This document shows, piece after piece, positions 1 to 6,884 of a stretch of DNA of 12,291 nt (position 1 is the stretch's first letter; each line of letters opens with the position of its first letter). Source of the stretch: Clostridia bacterium (GTDB taxonomy: Bacteria; Bacillota; Clostridia; TANB77; CAG-508); contig CAAECB010000010.1 of NCBI GenBank assembly GCA_900754285.1, forward strand, positions 1-12,291, read 5' to 3'. Below the pieces are notes generated by a model that saw only the letters and a list, made by a program, of their open reading frames with translations, searched no databases and was not told the origin of the DNA. The translations under genes and the position numbers were made by a program.

Positions 1-78
1 ACCCCAAAAATAAAAAGGATTTTTGAAAAAAAAGTAGAATAATATAGTTATATGATATTCTTGAGGAGGAATATACTG

Positions 79-354
79 ATGAAAAAGTTCAAAAAAATAG
101 CTAAATTTATTATCTTAACAATACTTATTATTTATGTAAGTTTAACTTTTATTAATCAACAAAAAACATTAAATCAATATACAAAAAACTATGAAGATTT
201 AACATCTCAAATAGAAAAGCAAAAAGAATATAATGAACAACTTTCAAAAAAGAAAGAAGATATAGAATCAAATGATTTCATAGAAGATATGGCTAGAGAA
301 AAGTTAGATATGTACTTGCCAAATGAAAAAGTATATATGGACACTGGATACTAA
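79..354 (+). CDS. Septum formation initiator family protein (DivIC/FtsB-like)
   Basis: A 91-residue bitopic membrane protein of the DivIC/FtsB type. In this family a short cytoplasmic tail and one membrane helix anchor an extracellular coiled coil that links the FtsL/FtsQ (DivIB) divisome subcomplex. Visible here are a lysine-rich N-terminus (MKKFKKIAK), a hydrophobic segment at about residues 8-26, a heptad-rich Q/K/E coiled coil at about 30-65, and a C-terminal block (FIEDMAREKLDMYLPNEKVY) matching the family's 'iE..AREkLg...pgE..y' signature. The start at 79 is preferred over an in-frame ATG at 52 because GAGGAGGA lies at 63-70, eight bases upstream, and because the nine extra residues would precede the normal cytoplasmic tail. 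Length is typical. Family call is firm; DivIC versus FtsB naming is not resolvable. Confidence 0.85.
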   Translation: MKKFKKIAKFIILTILIIYVSLTFINQQKTLNQYTKNYEDLTSQIEKQKEYNEQLSKKKEDIESNDFIEDMAREKLDMYLPNEKVYMDTGY

Positions 355-373
355 TTATTATATTAAAACAATT

Positions 374-443
374 GATATACTGTTTTTTATTAATGTTATC
401 TAATAATAGATACATATTTTTATTAAACTGTATATCTTTTTTT
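374..443 (+). terminator. Nested long hairpin with U-tract after the divIC-like gene
   Basis: GATATACTGTTT (374-385) pairs with AAACTGTATATC (425-436) over 12 positions with one T-T mismatch, and seven T follow directly (437-443). Inside the loop a second small stem, TATCT/AGATA, can form. This is an unusually long-looped intrinsic terminator; it would separate the division gene from rho. Confidence 0.55.
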
Positions 444-474
444 CAAAAAAACTGTTCCAATTTATTCATAAATA

Positions 475-483
475 TGCTATAAT
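475..483 (+). promoter_or_regulatory. Extended -10 promoter of rho
   Basis: TGCTATAAT at 475-483 is a consensus extended -10 element. The bases 17 upstream (TTCCAA, 455-460) are a poor -35 match, so the promoter would rely on the TGn motif. Transcription would begin near 490, leaving a very short leader before the AAAGGAGG ribosome binding site of rho, so no leader attenuation is apparent. Confidence 0.6.
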
Positions 484-505
484 ATTAGTCGTAAAGGAGG
501 AAATT

Positions 506-1858
506 ATGCTGGATTTAGAGAAAATGACATTATCGGATTTAAAAGTAATAGCTAAGGAAAATAATATAAAAAATATATCAAAATTAAAAAAAGAAGAATT
601 GATAGAAATATTAAAAAAAGTATTAAAAACAGAGAATCAGTCAGAAGATTTGCAAGAAGATAAAAAGGTTGAAAAATTTGATAGTACAAATACAGAAAGA
701 AACGCAGAACCTACTATTGATTATAAATTAACAAATGAAGGAGACGAAATAGTAGAAGGAATTTTAGACATTTTACCAGATGGATATGGTTTTTTGAGAG
801 GCGAAAATTATTTATCTACATCAAAAGATGTTTATGTATCAGTTGTACAAATAAAAAGATTTAAATTAGATACAGGAGACATGATAAAAGGAATTTCAAG
901 ATTTAGAGAAGGAGAAAAGTTCCCATCATTAATATTTGTTGGAGAGGTAAATGGTGAACATCCTGAAAAAGCAGCAAAAAGAAAAAGATTTGATGAACTT
1001 ACACCAATATATCCTGATCATAAATTAAAATTAGAAACCACAACAAATGAATATGCTATGAGAATTATAGATTTAATGTGTCCTATAGGAAAAGGACAAA
1101 GAGGGTTAATAGTTGCACCACCTAAAGTAGGAAAAACAACACTTTTAAAGAAAATAGCAAATAGTATAACAAAAAATAATCCAGATGTAGAATTAATAAT
1201 GTTATTAATAGATGAAAGACCAGAAGAAGTAACAGATATGAAGCGTTCTATTAGTGGACAAGTTATTTATTCAACATTTGATGAATTACCTGAACATCAC
1301 GTTAAAGTTGCGGAAATGGTACTAGAAAGGGCAAAAAGAGTAGTTGAACAAGGAAAAGATGTTGTTATATTACTTGATAGTATTACTAGACTTGCAAGAG
1401 CATATAACCTTGTAATACCATCATCAGGAAAAACATTATCTGGAGGTATTGATCCTGCAGCATTACATAAACCAAAAAAATTCTTCGGAGCAGCAAGGAA
1501 TATTGAATTTGGAGGAAGTCTTACAATATTAGCAACAGCCTTAATAGAAACAGGAAGCAGAATGGATGATGTAATATTCGAAGAATTTAAAGGAACTGGC
1601 AATATGGAAGTTCATTTGGATAGAAAATTATCTGAAAAACGTATATTCCCTGCAATTGATATTAATAAATCTGGAACTAGACGAGAAGATTTATTATTAA
1701 CTCAAAATGAAAAAGAAACAGTTTTTGCATTACGAAAAGCAATGAACAGTTTACCTGTTGCTGAAGTAACAGAACAAGTTATAAGAAGAATGACTCAAAC
1801 TAAAAATAATACTGAATTTATTGATAAAATGGATATATATTTAAGAATGTTTAAATAA
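506..1858 (+). CDS. rho: Transcription termination factor Rho
   Basis: Hexameric RNA helicase that loads on untranslated RNA and releases RNA polymerase. All 450 residues appear intact. Residues 1-40 form the Rho N-terminal helical (SAP-like) domain. A charged linker (about 41-75) follows, shorter than in GC-rich bacteria. Residues 83-145 are the cold-shock RNA-binding domain (EGILDILPDGYGFLRG). The ATPase core has the P-loop GLIVAPPKVGKTTLL at 200-214, the catalytic-glutamate segment LLIDERPEEVTDM at 233-245 (E237), Walker B VVILLDSITR at 286-295, and the Q-loop/R-loop region SGGIDPAAL... through about 370. The start has AAAGGAGG six bases upstream. The gene is monocistronic, with its own promoter and terminator. 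It contains no zero-frame CGG codon. Confidence 0.98.
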   Translation: MLDLEKMTLSDLKVIAKENNIKNISKLKKEELIEILKKVLKTENQSEDLQEDKKVEKFDSTNTERNAEPTIDYKLTNEGDEIVEGILDILPDGYGFLRGENYLSTSKDVYVSVVQIKRFKLDTGDMIKGISRFREGEKFPSLIFVGEVNGEHPEKAAKRKRFDELTPIYPDHKLKLETTTNEYAMRIIDLMCPIGKGQRGLIVAPPKVGKTTLLKKIANSITKNNPDVELIMLLIDERPEEVTDMKRSISGQVIYSTFDELPEHHVKVAEMVLERAKRVVEQGKDVVILLDSITRLARAYNLVIPSSGKTLSGGIDPAALHKPKKFFGAARNIEFGGSLTILATALIETGSRMDDVIFEEFKGTGNMEVHLDRKLSEKRIFPAIDINKSGTRREDLLLTQNEKETVFALRKAMNSLPVAEVTEQVIRRMTQTKNNTEFIDKMDIYLRMFK

Positions 1859-1912
1859 TAAATAAAATATTTTAATAATAAGTAGCAAAAAATAAAATAA
1901 CAACAATACAAG

Positions 1913-1950
1913 ACCGTTCTTTAAAAAAACAGAAAAAGAACGGTATTTTT
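1913..1950 (+). terminator. Intrinsic terminator of rho
   Basis: Perfect 10-bp stem ACCGTTCTTT (1913-1922) with AAAGAACGGT (1935-1944), a 12-base A-rich loop, then a T-tract (1946-1950). It lies 55 bases after the rho stop codon. Strong call. Confidence 0.85.
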
Positions 1951-2001
1951 ATTAATAAAACTAGTGCATAAGAAAAATATTATAAAAAGGAAAAAATTAA
2001 A

Positions 2002-2184
2002 ATGAAACATGAAAAAACTAAAAAAGCAATAAAATTAATAGCAATAATATTATTAATAATTTTGAAAATATATTTAGTATCAGTACAACCTATAAATTAT
2101 AAACCAGAAAAAAAATATGATGATGAACTGATGGTAAGACAAGCAGATAGTATTTTAAAACGGAGAATGGTTAGGAAGATATAA
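2002..2184 (+). CDS. N-terminal fragment of the membrane glycosyltransferase (before first shift)
   Basis: The first 53 codons (to 2160) are genuine: a lysine-rich start, a membrane helix at about residues 10-27 (LIAIILLIILKIYLVSV), and then DDELMVRQADSILK. The remaining seven codons before the TAA are out-of-frame noise. The protein resumes at GGA 2162 as GEWLGRYNCLTLIKGPLTPL in the +1 frame, which in my recollection continues the same conserved block in clostridial homologues. The +1 frame has a stop at 2156-2158, so the shift must lie after 2155. Confidence 0.65.
   Translation: MKHEKTKKAIKLIAIILLIILKIYLVSVQPINYKPEKKYDDELMVRQADSILKRRMVRKI
2158..2164 (+). other. Frameshift site 1: AAA-C-GGA
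   Basis: Zero frame reads AAA CGG AGA, and homology resumes at GGA (G of GEW) if C2161 is skipped. The shift can only lie between the frame-2 stop at 2156-2158 and the frame-1 stop at 2182-2184. Confidence 0.7.
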
Positions 2185-3946
2185 TTGTTTAACTCTTATA
2201 AAAGGACCATTAACACCATTATTTATAGCAATAACCAACAAATTACATATTTCATTTTTATTAGGTCAAGAATTATTATATGATCTCTCTTGTGTGTTTA
2301 TTATATACACATTTAGGGAAAAAATTAGAAATAAAAAAATTATATATTTAGTATTTGCAATTTTACTATTTAATCCAATAACTTTTTCAACAGAAATATG
2401 TAGAGTATATAGAGATGGAATATATACTAGTTTAACAATGTTTTTAATAGGATTCTCTTATAGTATTTTTTTAAACAAAGAAAAATCTCCTAAAAAACAA
2501 TTAAAATATTTTATAGGATTAGGAACAACAATTTCTGCACTTTATTTATGTAGAGAAGAAAGCATTTGGATATTTCCATTTATTATTATAGCTACAATTA
2601 TAACAATAATATCAATAATAAAAGATTTAAACATTAAAAACAAAAAACTATTAATCGGAATGTATGCAATTCCTATAGCAATATTCATAGTAAATAACTT
2701 AATAATTTGTACTATAAACTACAAAAATTATGGAATATTTGAGTTAAATCAATATTGGTCACAAGAATTTAAAGAAGCTTATGGAGCGATAACAAGAGTA
2801 ATTCCCAAAGAAAAATATGAAAAAGTACCTGTAAGTCAGGAGACAATAAAAAGAATATGTGAAGTAAGTCCAAAATTTAAAAAAATAGAATATTTTATAA
2901 CTGGAGAAAATGCAATTGATTGGTCAAATTGTGGAGATGGAAAAAAAGGTGAAATTCAAGGTGGTTGGTTACATTGGGCTATAATAAGTGGAGTAAATAT
3001 GAGTGGATATTATAAAGATGCAAAAACAGCAAATCAATATTATAAAGATTTAGCAAATGAAATAAATAACGCAATAGATGAAGGAAAAATCGAAGGATAT
3101 AAAAATAAAAGAATAACAAATGTTCCGATATTTAGTTTTAATGATATTATAAAATCTATAAAAGAATGTAAAAACACAATAAAAATGGAAGTTGAATTTG
3201 ATTTAGTAAAAATAACTAATCAAAATATAGTAATTAATAATTTACAAGTAAATGAAAAATGGAAAAGAATAACATTAGGTGAAATAGATTCAAATATAGC
3301 ATATTCGGGAGTTATAAATCAAAAAAAAATAAATATTTTGGAACAAATAAATATTATATACAAAAATATTAATCCAATATTATTTAAAATTTCTCTAATA
3401 TGTGTAATAGGTCTAATAATATGTTCAATTATAAACCACAATAAAATATATAACGAAATTCTAATTTTATTAGGTATTGCTGGACTATATTTGTGTAGAA
3501 TATTTATAATAACATTTACATATGTAACTATGTATACAGATGCTTTAAATACTATGTATTTAGCAAATACTTATGGATTACAAATTTTATTTAGTTTATT
3601 AGCAATAATATTTTTTATACAAAATGTAAAGAAAAAATCTAATAATAAACAAAATGCAAATAAAAAAGAAATAAAAATAACTCCTAAAAAAGAAATAACA
3701 ATATTGATTCCTTGTTTAAATGAGGAAAAAACAATTAAAATTTGTCTAAAAAAAGCAAATCAAATAATTAGACAAGAAAATTTAGATGCAGAAGTATTAG
3801 TTATAGACAATGGTTGTGAAGATAATTCCATAAAAATAGCAAAAGAATATGGTGCAAAAGTTGTGAAAGTAGATAAAAAAGGATACGGAAATGCACTGAG
3901 ATATGGAACGTTAGAAGCTTCTCGGAACATATGTAATAATGGTTGA
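2162..3946 (+). CDS. Middle fragment: multi-spanning membrane module plus start of the GT2 domain
   Basis: The frame is open from 2159 to the TGA at 3944, with meaningful sequence up to 3922. It has no convincing start of its own: the GTG at 2294 lacks a ribosome binding site and lies mid-domain. Numbering from that GTG, hydrophobic segments lie at about 47-61, 70-85, 91-110 and 119-140. A polar stretch of about 220 residues (145-360) follows, then helices at about 362-380, 388-408 and 425-443. This hairpin-loop-hairpin layout resembles GT-C-type or polymerase-like membrane proteins but is not diagnostic. A K/N-rich linker leads to the GT2 N-terminus (EITILIPCLNEEKTI, residues 467-481; VLVIDNGCEDNS, 501-512), the nucleotide-binding half of a GT-A fold. 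Confidence 0.65.
   Translation, partial: GEWLGRYNCLTLIKGPLTPLFIAITNKLHISFLLGQELLYDLSCVFIIYTFREKIRNKKIIYLVFAILLFNPITFSTEICRVYRDGIYTSLTMFLIGFSYSIFLNKEKSPKKQLKYFIGLGTTISALYLCREESIWIFPFIIIATIITIISIIKDLNIKNKKLLIGMYAIPIAIFIVNNLIICTINYKNYGIFELNQYWSQEFKEAYGAITRVIPKEKYEKVPVSQETIKRICEVSPKFKKIEYFITGENAIDWSNCGDGKKGEIQGGWLHWAIISGVNMSGYYKDAKTANQYYKDLANEINNAIDEGKIEGYKNKRITNVPIFSFNDIIKSIKECKNTIKMEVEFDLVKITNQNIVINNLQVNEKWKRITLGEIDSNIAYSGVINQKKINILEQINIIYKNINPILFKISLICVIGLIICSIINHNKIYNEILILLGIAGLYLCRIFIITFTYVTMYTDALNTMYLANTYGLQILFSLLAIIFFIQNVKKKSNNKQNANKKEIKITPKKEITILIPCLNEEKTIKICLKKANQIIRQENLDAEVLVIDNGCEDNSIKIAKEYGAKVVKVDKKGYGNALRYGTLEASRNICNNG
3920..3926 (+). other. Frameshift site 2: TCT-C-GGA
   Basis: Zero frame reads TCT CGG AAC. 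Skipping C3923 gives A-S-G-T-Y-V-I-M, which aligns without gaps to the conserved segment before the DADD motif of GT2 enzymes. Confidence 0.7.
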
Positions 3947-4364
3947 TGCAGATGATAGCTATAATATTTTAGAAATTATGCCAATAATCAAAGAACTTAG
4001 AAATAAAAACGATTTAGTAATTGGAAATAGATATAATGGAAAAATGGAAAAAGGTGCAATTAAATTTTCACACAAATATATAGGTACACCAATTATATCA
4101 TGGCTTATACGAACAAAATTTGGAGCAAATATTTATGATGCTAATTGTGGATTAAGAGGATATGATAACGAAAAAATTATAAATTTGAATTGTGCATCTG
4201 AAGGTATGGAATATGCAACAGAAATGATTATTAAAGCTCAAAAAGAAAAGTTGAAAATAAAAGAAATTCCAATAAATTTTTATAAAGATAAGAGAAATGG
4301 AAAATCGCATTTAAAAACTTTAAGGGACGGATTTAGACATTTAAATATGATTAGAAAACAATAA
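3924..4364 (+). CDS. C-terminal fragment: catalytic half of the GT2 (dolichol-phosphate-mannose-synthase-like) domain
   Basis: This continues the GT2 domain after the second shift: GTYVIMVDADDSYN carries the metal-binding DAD(D) motif. NCGLRGYD, EGMEYATEMIIKAQ and IKEIPINFY are the acceptor-side and C-terminal hallmarks of DPM1-like GT2 enzymes. The ATG at 3939 has no ribosome binding site and sits inside the motif, so it is not a real start. The +1 frame has a stop at 3912-3914, which places the shift between 3915 and 3946. A gapless alignment with the usual 'AxGxYxIMxDADD' pattern puts it at C3923. The protein ends RHLNMIRKQ, where many relatives continue into membrane helices. Confidence 0.75.
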   Translation, partial: GTYVIMVDADDSYNILEIMPIIKELRNKNDLVIGNRYNGKMEKGAIKFSHKYIGTPIISWLIRTKFGANIYDANCGLRGYDNEKIINLNCASEGMEYATEMIIKAQKEKLKIKEIPINFYKDKRNGKSHLKTLRDGFRHLNMIRKQ

Positions 4365-4574
4365 AATGGAAGATTTGATGTTATATGCTCAGAATCCTTA
4401 ATGTGTATAAATTATGAAGATTTAAATTCTAAATTCTTAGAACAAATACAAAAAGAAATAAGACATGGATTGCTGGTTTATTGTGAACTTGATACTTTGG
4501 CAATGGTAAAGTTGTGGAAGAAATTATGCAAATTATATAGTACCAAGTGTGGCAAACAAAATAATAAAAAGTAG
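4365..4574 (+). pseudogene. Possible DUF2779-type C-terminal fragment
   Basis: Immediately after the glycosyltransferase stop, the same frame stays open for 69 codons to TAG 4572-4574 without a plausible start. The segment HGLLVYCELDTLAMVKLWKK resembles the 'YC..DTLAMV' ending of DUF2779 proteins, a family with a nuclease-like fold. The first half (DVICSESLMCINYEDLNSKF) is not recognised. I read it as a decayed 3' fragment of a lost gene. The family match is by memory of one short motif and is weak. Confidence 0.3.
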
Positions 4575-4830
4575 TATTTATAATAATCATAAAATTAAAT
4601 TTGAATATTGGAAATATGAAATAACAAATAAATTAGAAAAACAAATAGTAAGTACACCAACTGTTTCGCCATTTGCAATTGTATATAATAAATAAGAATT
4701 TTATTTTATAGGAATAAAGGATGGACAAGATAAGTTCTACCATTATAGACTAGATAGAATGAAAAATGTAAAAGAACTAAATGCAAGAATAATTATTAAA
4801 AAGACAAAAATAGACATATCTCAAAAAAAA
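4531..4830 (+). pseudogene. WYL-domain regulator fragment with an in-frame stop
   Basis: In the frame starting AAT 4531 the translation contains KIKFEYWKYEI, then STPTVSPFAIVYNK, a TAA at 4693-4695, then EFYFIGIKDGQDKFYHYRLD and RMKNVKEL. This is the standard order of a WYL domain: first strand, 'vsPyalv.n...YyLig', then 'yRlDRm..v'. WYL domains sense ligands, often nucleic acid or nucleotides, in transcription regulators, including the BREX regulator BrxR. The DNA-binding N-terminus is absent, and the TAA falls inside the domain, probably replacing a sense codon, so the gene is dead. It overlaps the preceding fragment in another frame, showing that unrelated pieces were joined here. Confidence 0.6.
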
Positions 4831-5006
4831 GAGAAAAGTATAAGCTTTGGAGCATTCCAGAGCTTTATTTTTATTTCCTTAGAACAAAAATTGCAAAAGA
4901 ACAAGAGTTACAAGAAAAGTTGCGAAAATTAGAAGAAATAAATGCTGAACTAAAAATAAATGAAGATGACCACGAAATGTTAGGAGATGAAAAAGAAGAA
5001 AAATAA
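4815..5006 (+). pseudogene. Unidentified coiled-coil C-terminal fragment
   Basis: A third frame, different from the WYL frame, reads from about 4815 through KYKLWSIPELYFYFLRTK, then a K/E-rich helix (KEQELQEKLRKLEEINAEL) and an acidic tail ending at TAA 5004-5006. There is no start codon with a ribosome binding site. The charged heptad pattern and acidic terminus look like a genuine protein tail. I do not recognise the family. It is probably another truncated gene in the same decayed stretch. Confidence 0.3.
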
Positions 5007-5059
5007 GATAAATCTCCTGATAAAAATTCTACAGAAAGATGTTAAAATTATTTGATTTG

Positions 5060-5068
5060 TGCTATAAT
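5060..5068 (+). promoter_or_regulatory. Extended -10 promoter of the ASCH-NUDIX operon
   Basis: TGCTATAAT at 5060-5068 is the same extended -10 form as at rho. No good -35 is visible (TGTTAA at 5040-5045 at 17-bp spacing is the nearest). The transcript would start near 5075 with a leader of about 75 bases. Confidence 0.55.
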
Positions 5069-5072
5069 GATT

Positions 5073-5097
5073 TCAGCAAATAGTAATTTGTCGCTGA
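5073..5097 (+). promoter_or_regulatory. Leader hairpin upstream of the ASCH-NUDIX gene
   Basis: TCAGC (5073-5077) pairs with GCTGA (5093-5097), and AAAT (5078-5081) with ATTT (5086-5089), leaving an AGTA loop and a GTC bulge. It lies at or just after the predicted transcript start. No T-tract follows, so it is not a terminator. It may protect the 5' end or bind the product's ASCH domain; the latter is speculation. Confidence 0.3.
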
Positions 5098-5152
5098 GAT
5101 TGAATTTTAATTTTTAAACAAAATACAAGTAAAAAATAAAGGAGAGACATAT

Positions 5153-6058
5153 ATGATACATAAAATAAAATTAAATGAAAGCCCATTTGAAAGAATAAAA
5201 AATGGAACAAAAACAATTGAATTTAGATTATATGATGAAAAAATACAACAAATAAAAATTGGAGACCAGATAGAATTTTCAAAATTACCAGATTTACAGG
5301 AAAAGTTGTTAGTTGATGTTACTGAATTATATAGAGAAGATACTTTTGAAAATCTGTTTAGAGAACTATATACTGATAAATATGAAATAAATAGAAGAAC
5401 TAAATCAATGGAAAAATACTATTCACACGAAAAAGAGAAAGAATATGGAGTTTTAGGCATTAAAATAAAAATTAATGTAGATAGTTTAAGGAATAATATT
5501 GAAAAATTTATTCCATATAATGAACAAGAAGAAGTTGATAAGAAAATAATGCTAAATTATATTAAAGATTTTGATGATGTATTAACTAGACAAAACGAAT
5601 ATGGACATTTCACTAGTTCAGCATTTGTACTTAATAAAGACAGATCAAAAATTCTAATGGCATATCATAGAATATATAATTCTTGGGCATGGGTAGGAGG
5701 ACATAGTGATGGAGATAGTGATCTTTTATATGTTGCTATGAAAGAAGCAAAAGAAGAAACAGGAATAAAAAAGGTTGCCCCAATTTCTAAAGATATTTAT
5801 TCGCTAGAATTAATTAATGTAAATGGTCATGAGAAAAGAGAAAAATATGTAGGTTCACATGTTCATCTTAATGTTACATATTTATTGGAAGCAGATGAAA
5901 ATGAAGAAATACATATAAAAGAAGATGAAAATAGTGGAGTAAGGTGGATACCAATTAATAAAATATTGGAGTCATCATCTGAACCATGGGTACGAGATAG
6001 AGTTTATGCAAAAATAATTGATAAAATGAAAAAAGATGGAATTATTAAACATATCTAA
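5153..6058 (+). CDS. ASCH-NUDIX two-domain protein
   Basis: A 301-residue fusion. Residues 1-107 form an ASCH domain (KIKLNESPFERIKNGTKTIE, then FRLYDEKIQQIKIGD): the K-x-G-x-K-x-IE-x-R entry and a central strand typical of this PUA-like RNA-binding fold. Residues 110-301 form a NUDIX hydrolase of the common clostridial type (PYNEQEE...HFTSSAFVLN). Its NUDIX box spans 183-205. K197-E198 and the metal-binding E201 and E202 are present, as is G204. The early glutamate is S189 and the arginine is K197, so the box is slightly degenerate. The ribosome binding site is GGAGAG, nine bases upstream. It is the first gene of a tight operon (21 bases to the next gene). A role in recognising and hydrolysing a modified nucleotide or RNA end is inference. 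Confidence 0.85.
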   Translation: MIHKIKLNESPFERIKNGTKTIEFRLYDEKIQQIKIGDQIEFSKLPDLQEKLLVDVTELYREDTFENLFRELYTDKYEINRRTKSMEKYYSHEKEKEYGVLGIKIKINVDSLRNNIEKFIPYNEQEEVDKKIMLNYIKDFDDVLTRQNEYGHFTSSAFVLNKDRSKILMAYHRIYNSWAWVGGHSDGDSDLLYVAMKEAKEETGIKKVAPISKDIYSLELINVNGHEKREKYVGSHVHLNVTYLLEADENEEIHIKEDENSGVRWIPINKILESSSEPWVRDRVYAKIIDKMKKDGIIKHI

Positions 6059-6079
6059 TAAAATAAGGGAGATAAAATT

Positions 6080-6505
6080 ATGCGAAAATTTAATTTAATA
6101 GTTGTATTTAATGAAGATTTGACCAAAACTCTTTTTTGCATTAGAGCAAAAGAACCATATAAGGGATTATATAGTTTTGTGGGTGGTAAAGTAGAAAGAA
6201 ATGAGTCTAATGATGATGCAGCATATAGAGAATTATATGAGGAAACAGGAATATCAACAAAAGATATAAAACTAGATCATTTTATGGATTTAAATTATTT
6301 TAAATATGAAAATAATTTACAAGTTTACTATGGAATTTTAAAGCATGAAGTAACTTTGGTAGAAGAAAAAAATAAATTAGAATGGGTAACTATAAACGAA
6401 GAATTATTGGATAATTCTAAATTTGCAGGAAACTATAATATACCACATATAATAAGACAGATAAAAGTTTATTTGAGAAGTGGAACAGATATTGATAAAT
6501 ATTAG
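6080..6505 (+). CDS. NUDIX hydrolase (MutT/ADP-ribose-pyrophosphatase-like size)
   Basis: A 141-residue single-domain NUDIX hydrolase, cleaving a nucleoside diphosphate linked to some group X. The NUDIX box at 36-58 fits the consensus exactly: G36, E42, R50-E51, E54-E55, G57, I58 (GGKVERNESNDDAAYRELYE). The N-terminus (FNLIVVFNEDLTKTLFCIRA) is the usual first strand pair and carries basic residues that could contact the substrate. The ribosome binding site AGGGAG lies eight bases ahead. The gene starts 21 bases after the ASCH-NUDIX stop and ends 19 bases before the next start, so the three are probably co-transcribed. Substrate is not predictable from the sequence; oxidised dNTPs, ADP-ribose or NAD-type compounds are all possible. 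Confidence 0.9.
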   Translation: MRKFNLIVVFNEDLTKTLFCIRAKEPYKGLYSFVGGKVERNESNDDAAYRELYEETGISTKDIKLDHFMDLNYFKYENNLQVYYGILKHEVTLVEEKNKLEWVTINEELLDNSKFAGNYNIPHIIRQIKVYLRSGTDIDKY

Positions 6506-6524
6506 AATGTATGGAGGTATTGAT

Positions 6525-6833
6525 GTGAAAATAGTAACATTATGTGGAAGTTTAAAATTTCAAAAAGAGATGATGAGAGTTGCAGAAAAATTGGCATTAG
6601 AAGGTTATTGTATTCTTACCCCAGTATATTCTGTATCAGAGAAAATTGAGATAACTAAAGAGCAATTAATAAAATTGAAAGATGCACATTTTAAAAGAAT
6701 AGAATTATCAGATGCTATATTAGTAGTAAATATAAATAATTATATTGGGGATAGTACAAAAGTAGAAATAGATTATGCAAAAAAACTAGGAAAAGAAATT
6801 ATATATTATACCAATTTAATTGAAAACAAATAG
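6525..6833 (+). CDS. DUF4406 / nucleoside 2-deoxyribosyltransferase-like protein
   Basis: A 102-residue protein starting at GTG 6525, chosen because GGAGGT (6513-6518) sits six bases upstream and the usual family N-terminus (KIVTLCGSLKFQKEM) follows. A longer in-frame ATG at 6480 would overlap the NUDIX gene and lacks a ribosome binding site. Visible features are the glycine-rich first loop CGSLKF, the ELSDAILVVNINNYIGDST segment and the closing KVEIDYAKKLGKEI. This is the pattern of DUF4406 and nucleoside 2-deoxyribosyltransferase-fold proteins, which bind nucleosides or nucleotides in a Rossmann-like pocket. Many such small proteins have no proven activity. As the last gene of the operon with two NUDIX proteins, it supports a nucleotide-processing role. 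Confidence 0.75.
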   Translation: MKIVTLCGSLKFQKEMMRVAEKLALEGYCILTPVYSVSEKIEITKEQLIKLKDAHFKRIELSDAILVVNINNYIGDSTKVEIDYAKKLGKEIIYYTNLIENK

Positions 6834-6884
6834 AGCGACAACTTATGATTTGGGCATTTTGCTAACTGTTTTCGTAAAAATTAA

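Larger units (their letters stand above)
2002..4364 (+). pseudogene. Membrane glycosyltransferase-GT2 fusion gene, split by two +1 frameshifts
   Basis: Three adjacent ORFs (2002-2184, 2294-3946, 3939-4364) are one gene. Dropping one base at 2161 and one at 3923 gives exactly 787 codons (786 residues plus TAA) with no other interruption. The order is an N-terminal membrane helix, a multi-spanning module with a large extracytoplasmic loop, a final helix cluster, a lysine/asparagine linker, then a cytoplasmic DPM1-like GT2 domain. Such proteins usually transfer a sugar from a nucleotide sugar to a lipid carrier or cell-surface glycan; the substrate cannot be told here. The start at 2002 has AAAAGGA upstream. 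In DNA this A+T-rich, about 1.8 kb without a stop in the shifted frame argues that the gene is only recently broken, wrongly sequenced, or decoded despite the shifts. The DPM-like family often has helices after the GT2 domain; none follow here, so the 3' end may be lost. Confidence 0.75.

Noticed and set aside
1..51. Promoter for the DivIC-like gene (TTGAAA at 23-28)
   Set aside because: No -10 hexamer at acceptable spacing; transcription may come from upstream of the window.
52..78. Earlier in-frame ATG for the DivIC-like gene
   Set aside because: No ribosome binding site ahead of 52, while GAGGAGGA is ideally placed for the ATG at 79.
1297..1602. Minus-strand ORF inside rho
   Set aside because: Antisense shadow of the conserved Rho ATPase core, with no ribosome binding site or family match.
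6480..6524. Longer start for the DUF4406-like protein, overlapping the NUDIX gene
   Set aside because: No ribosome binding site, and the family N-terminus begins at GTG 6525, which has GGAGGT six bases upstream.
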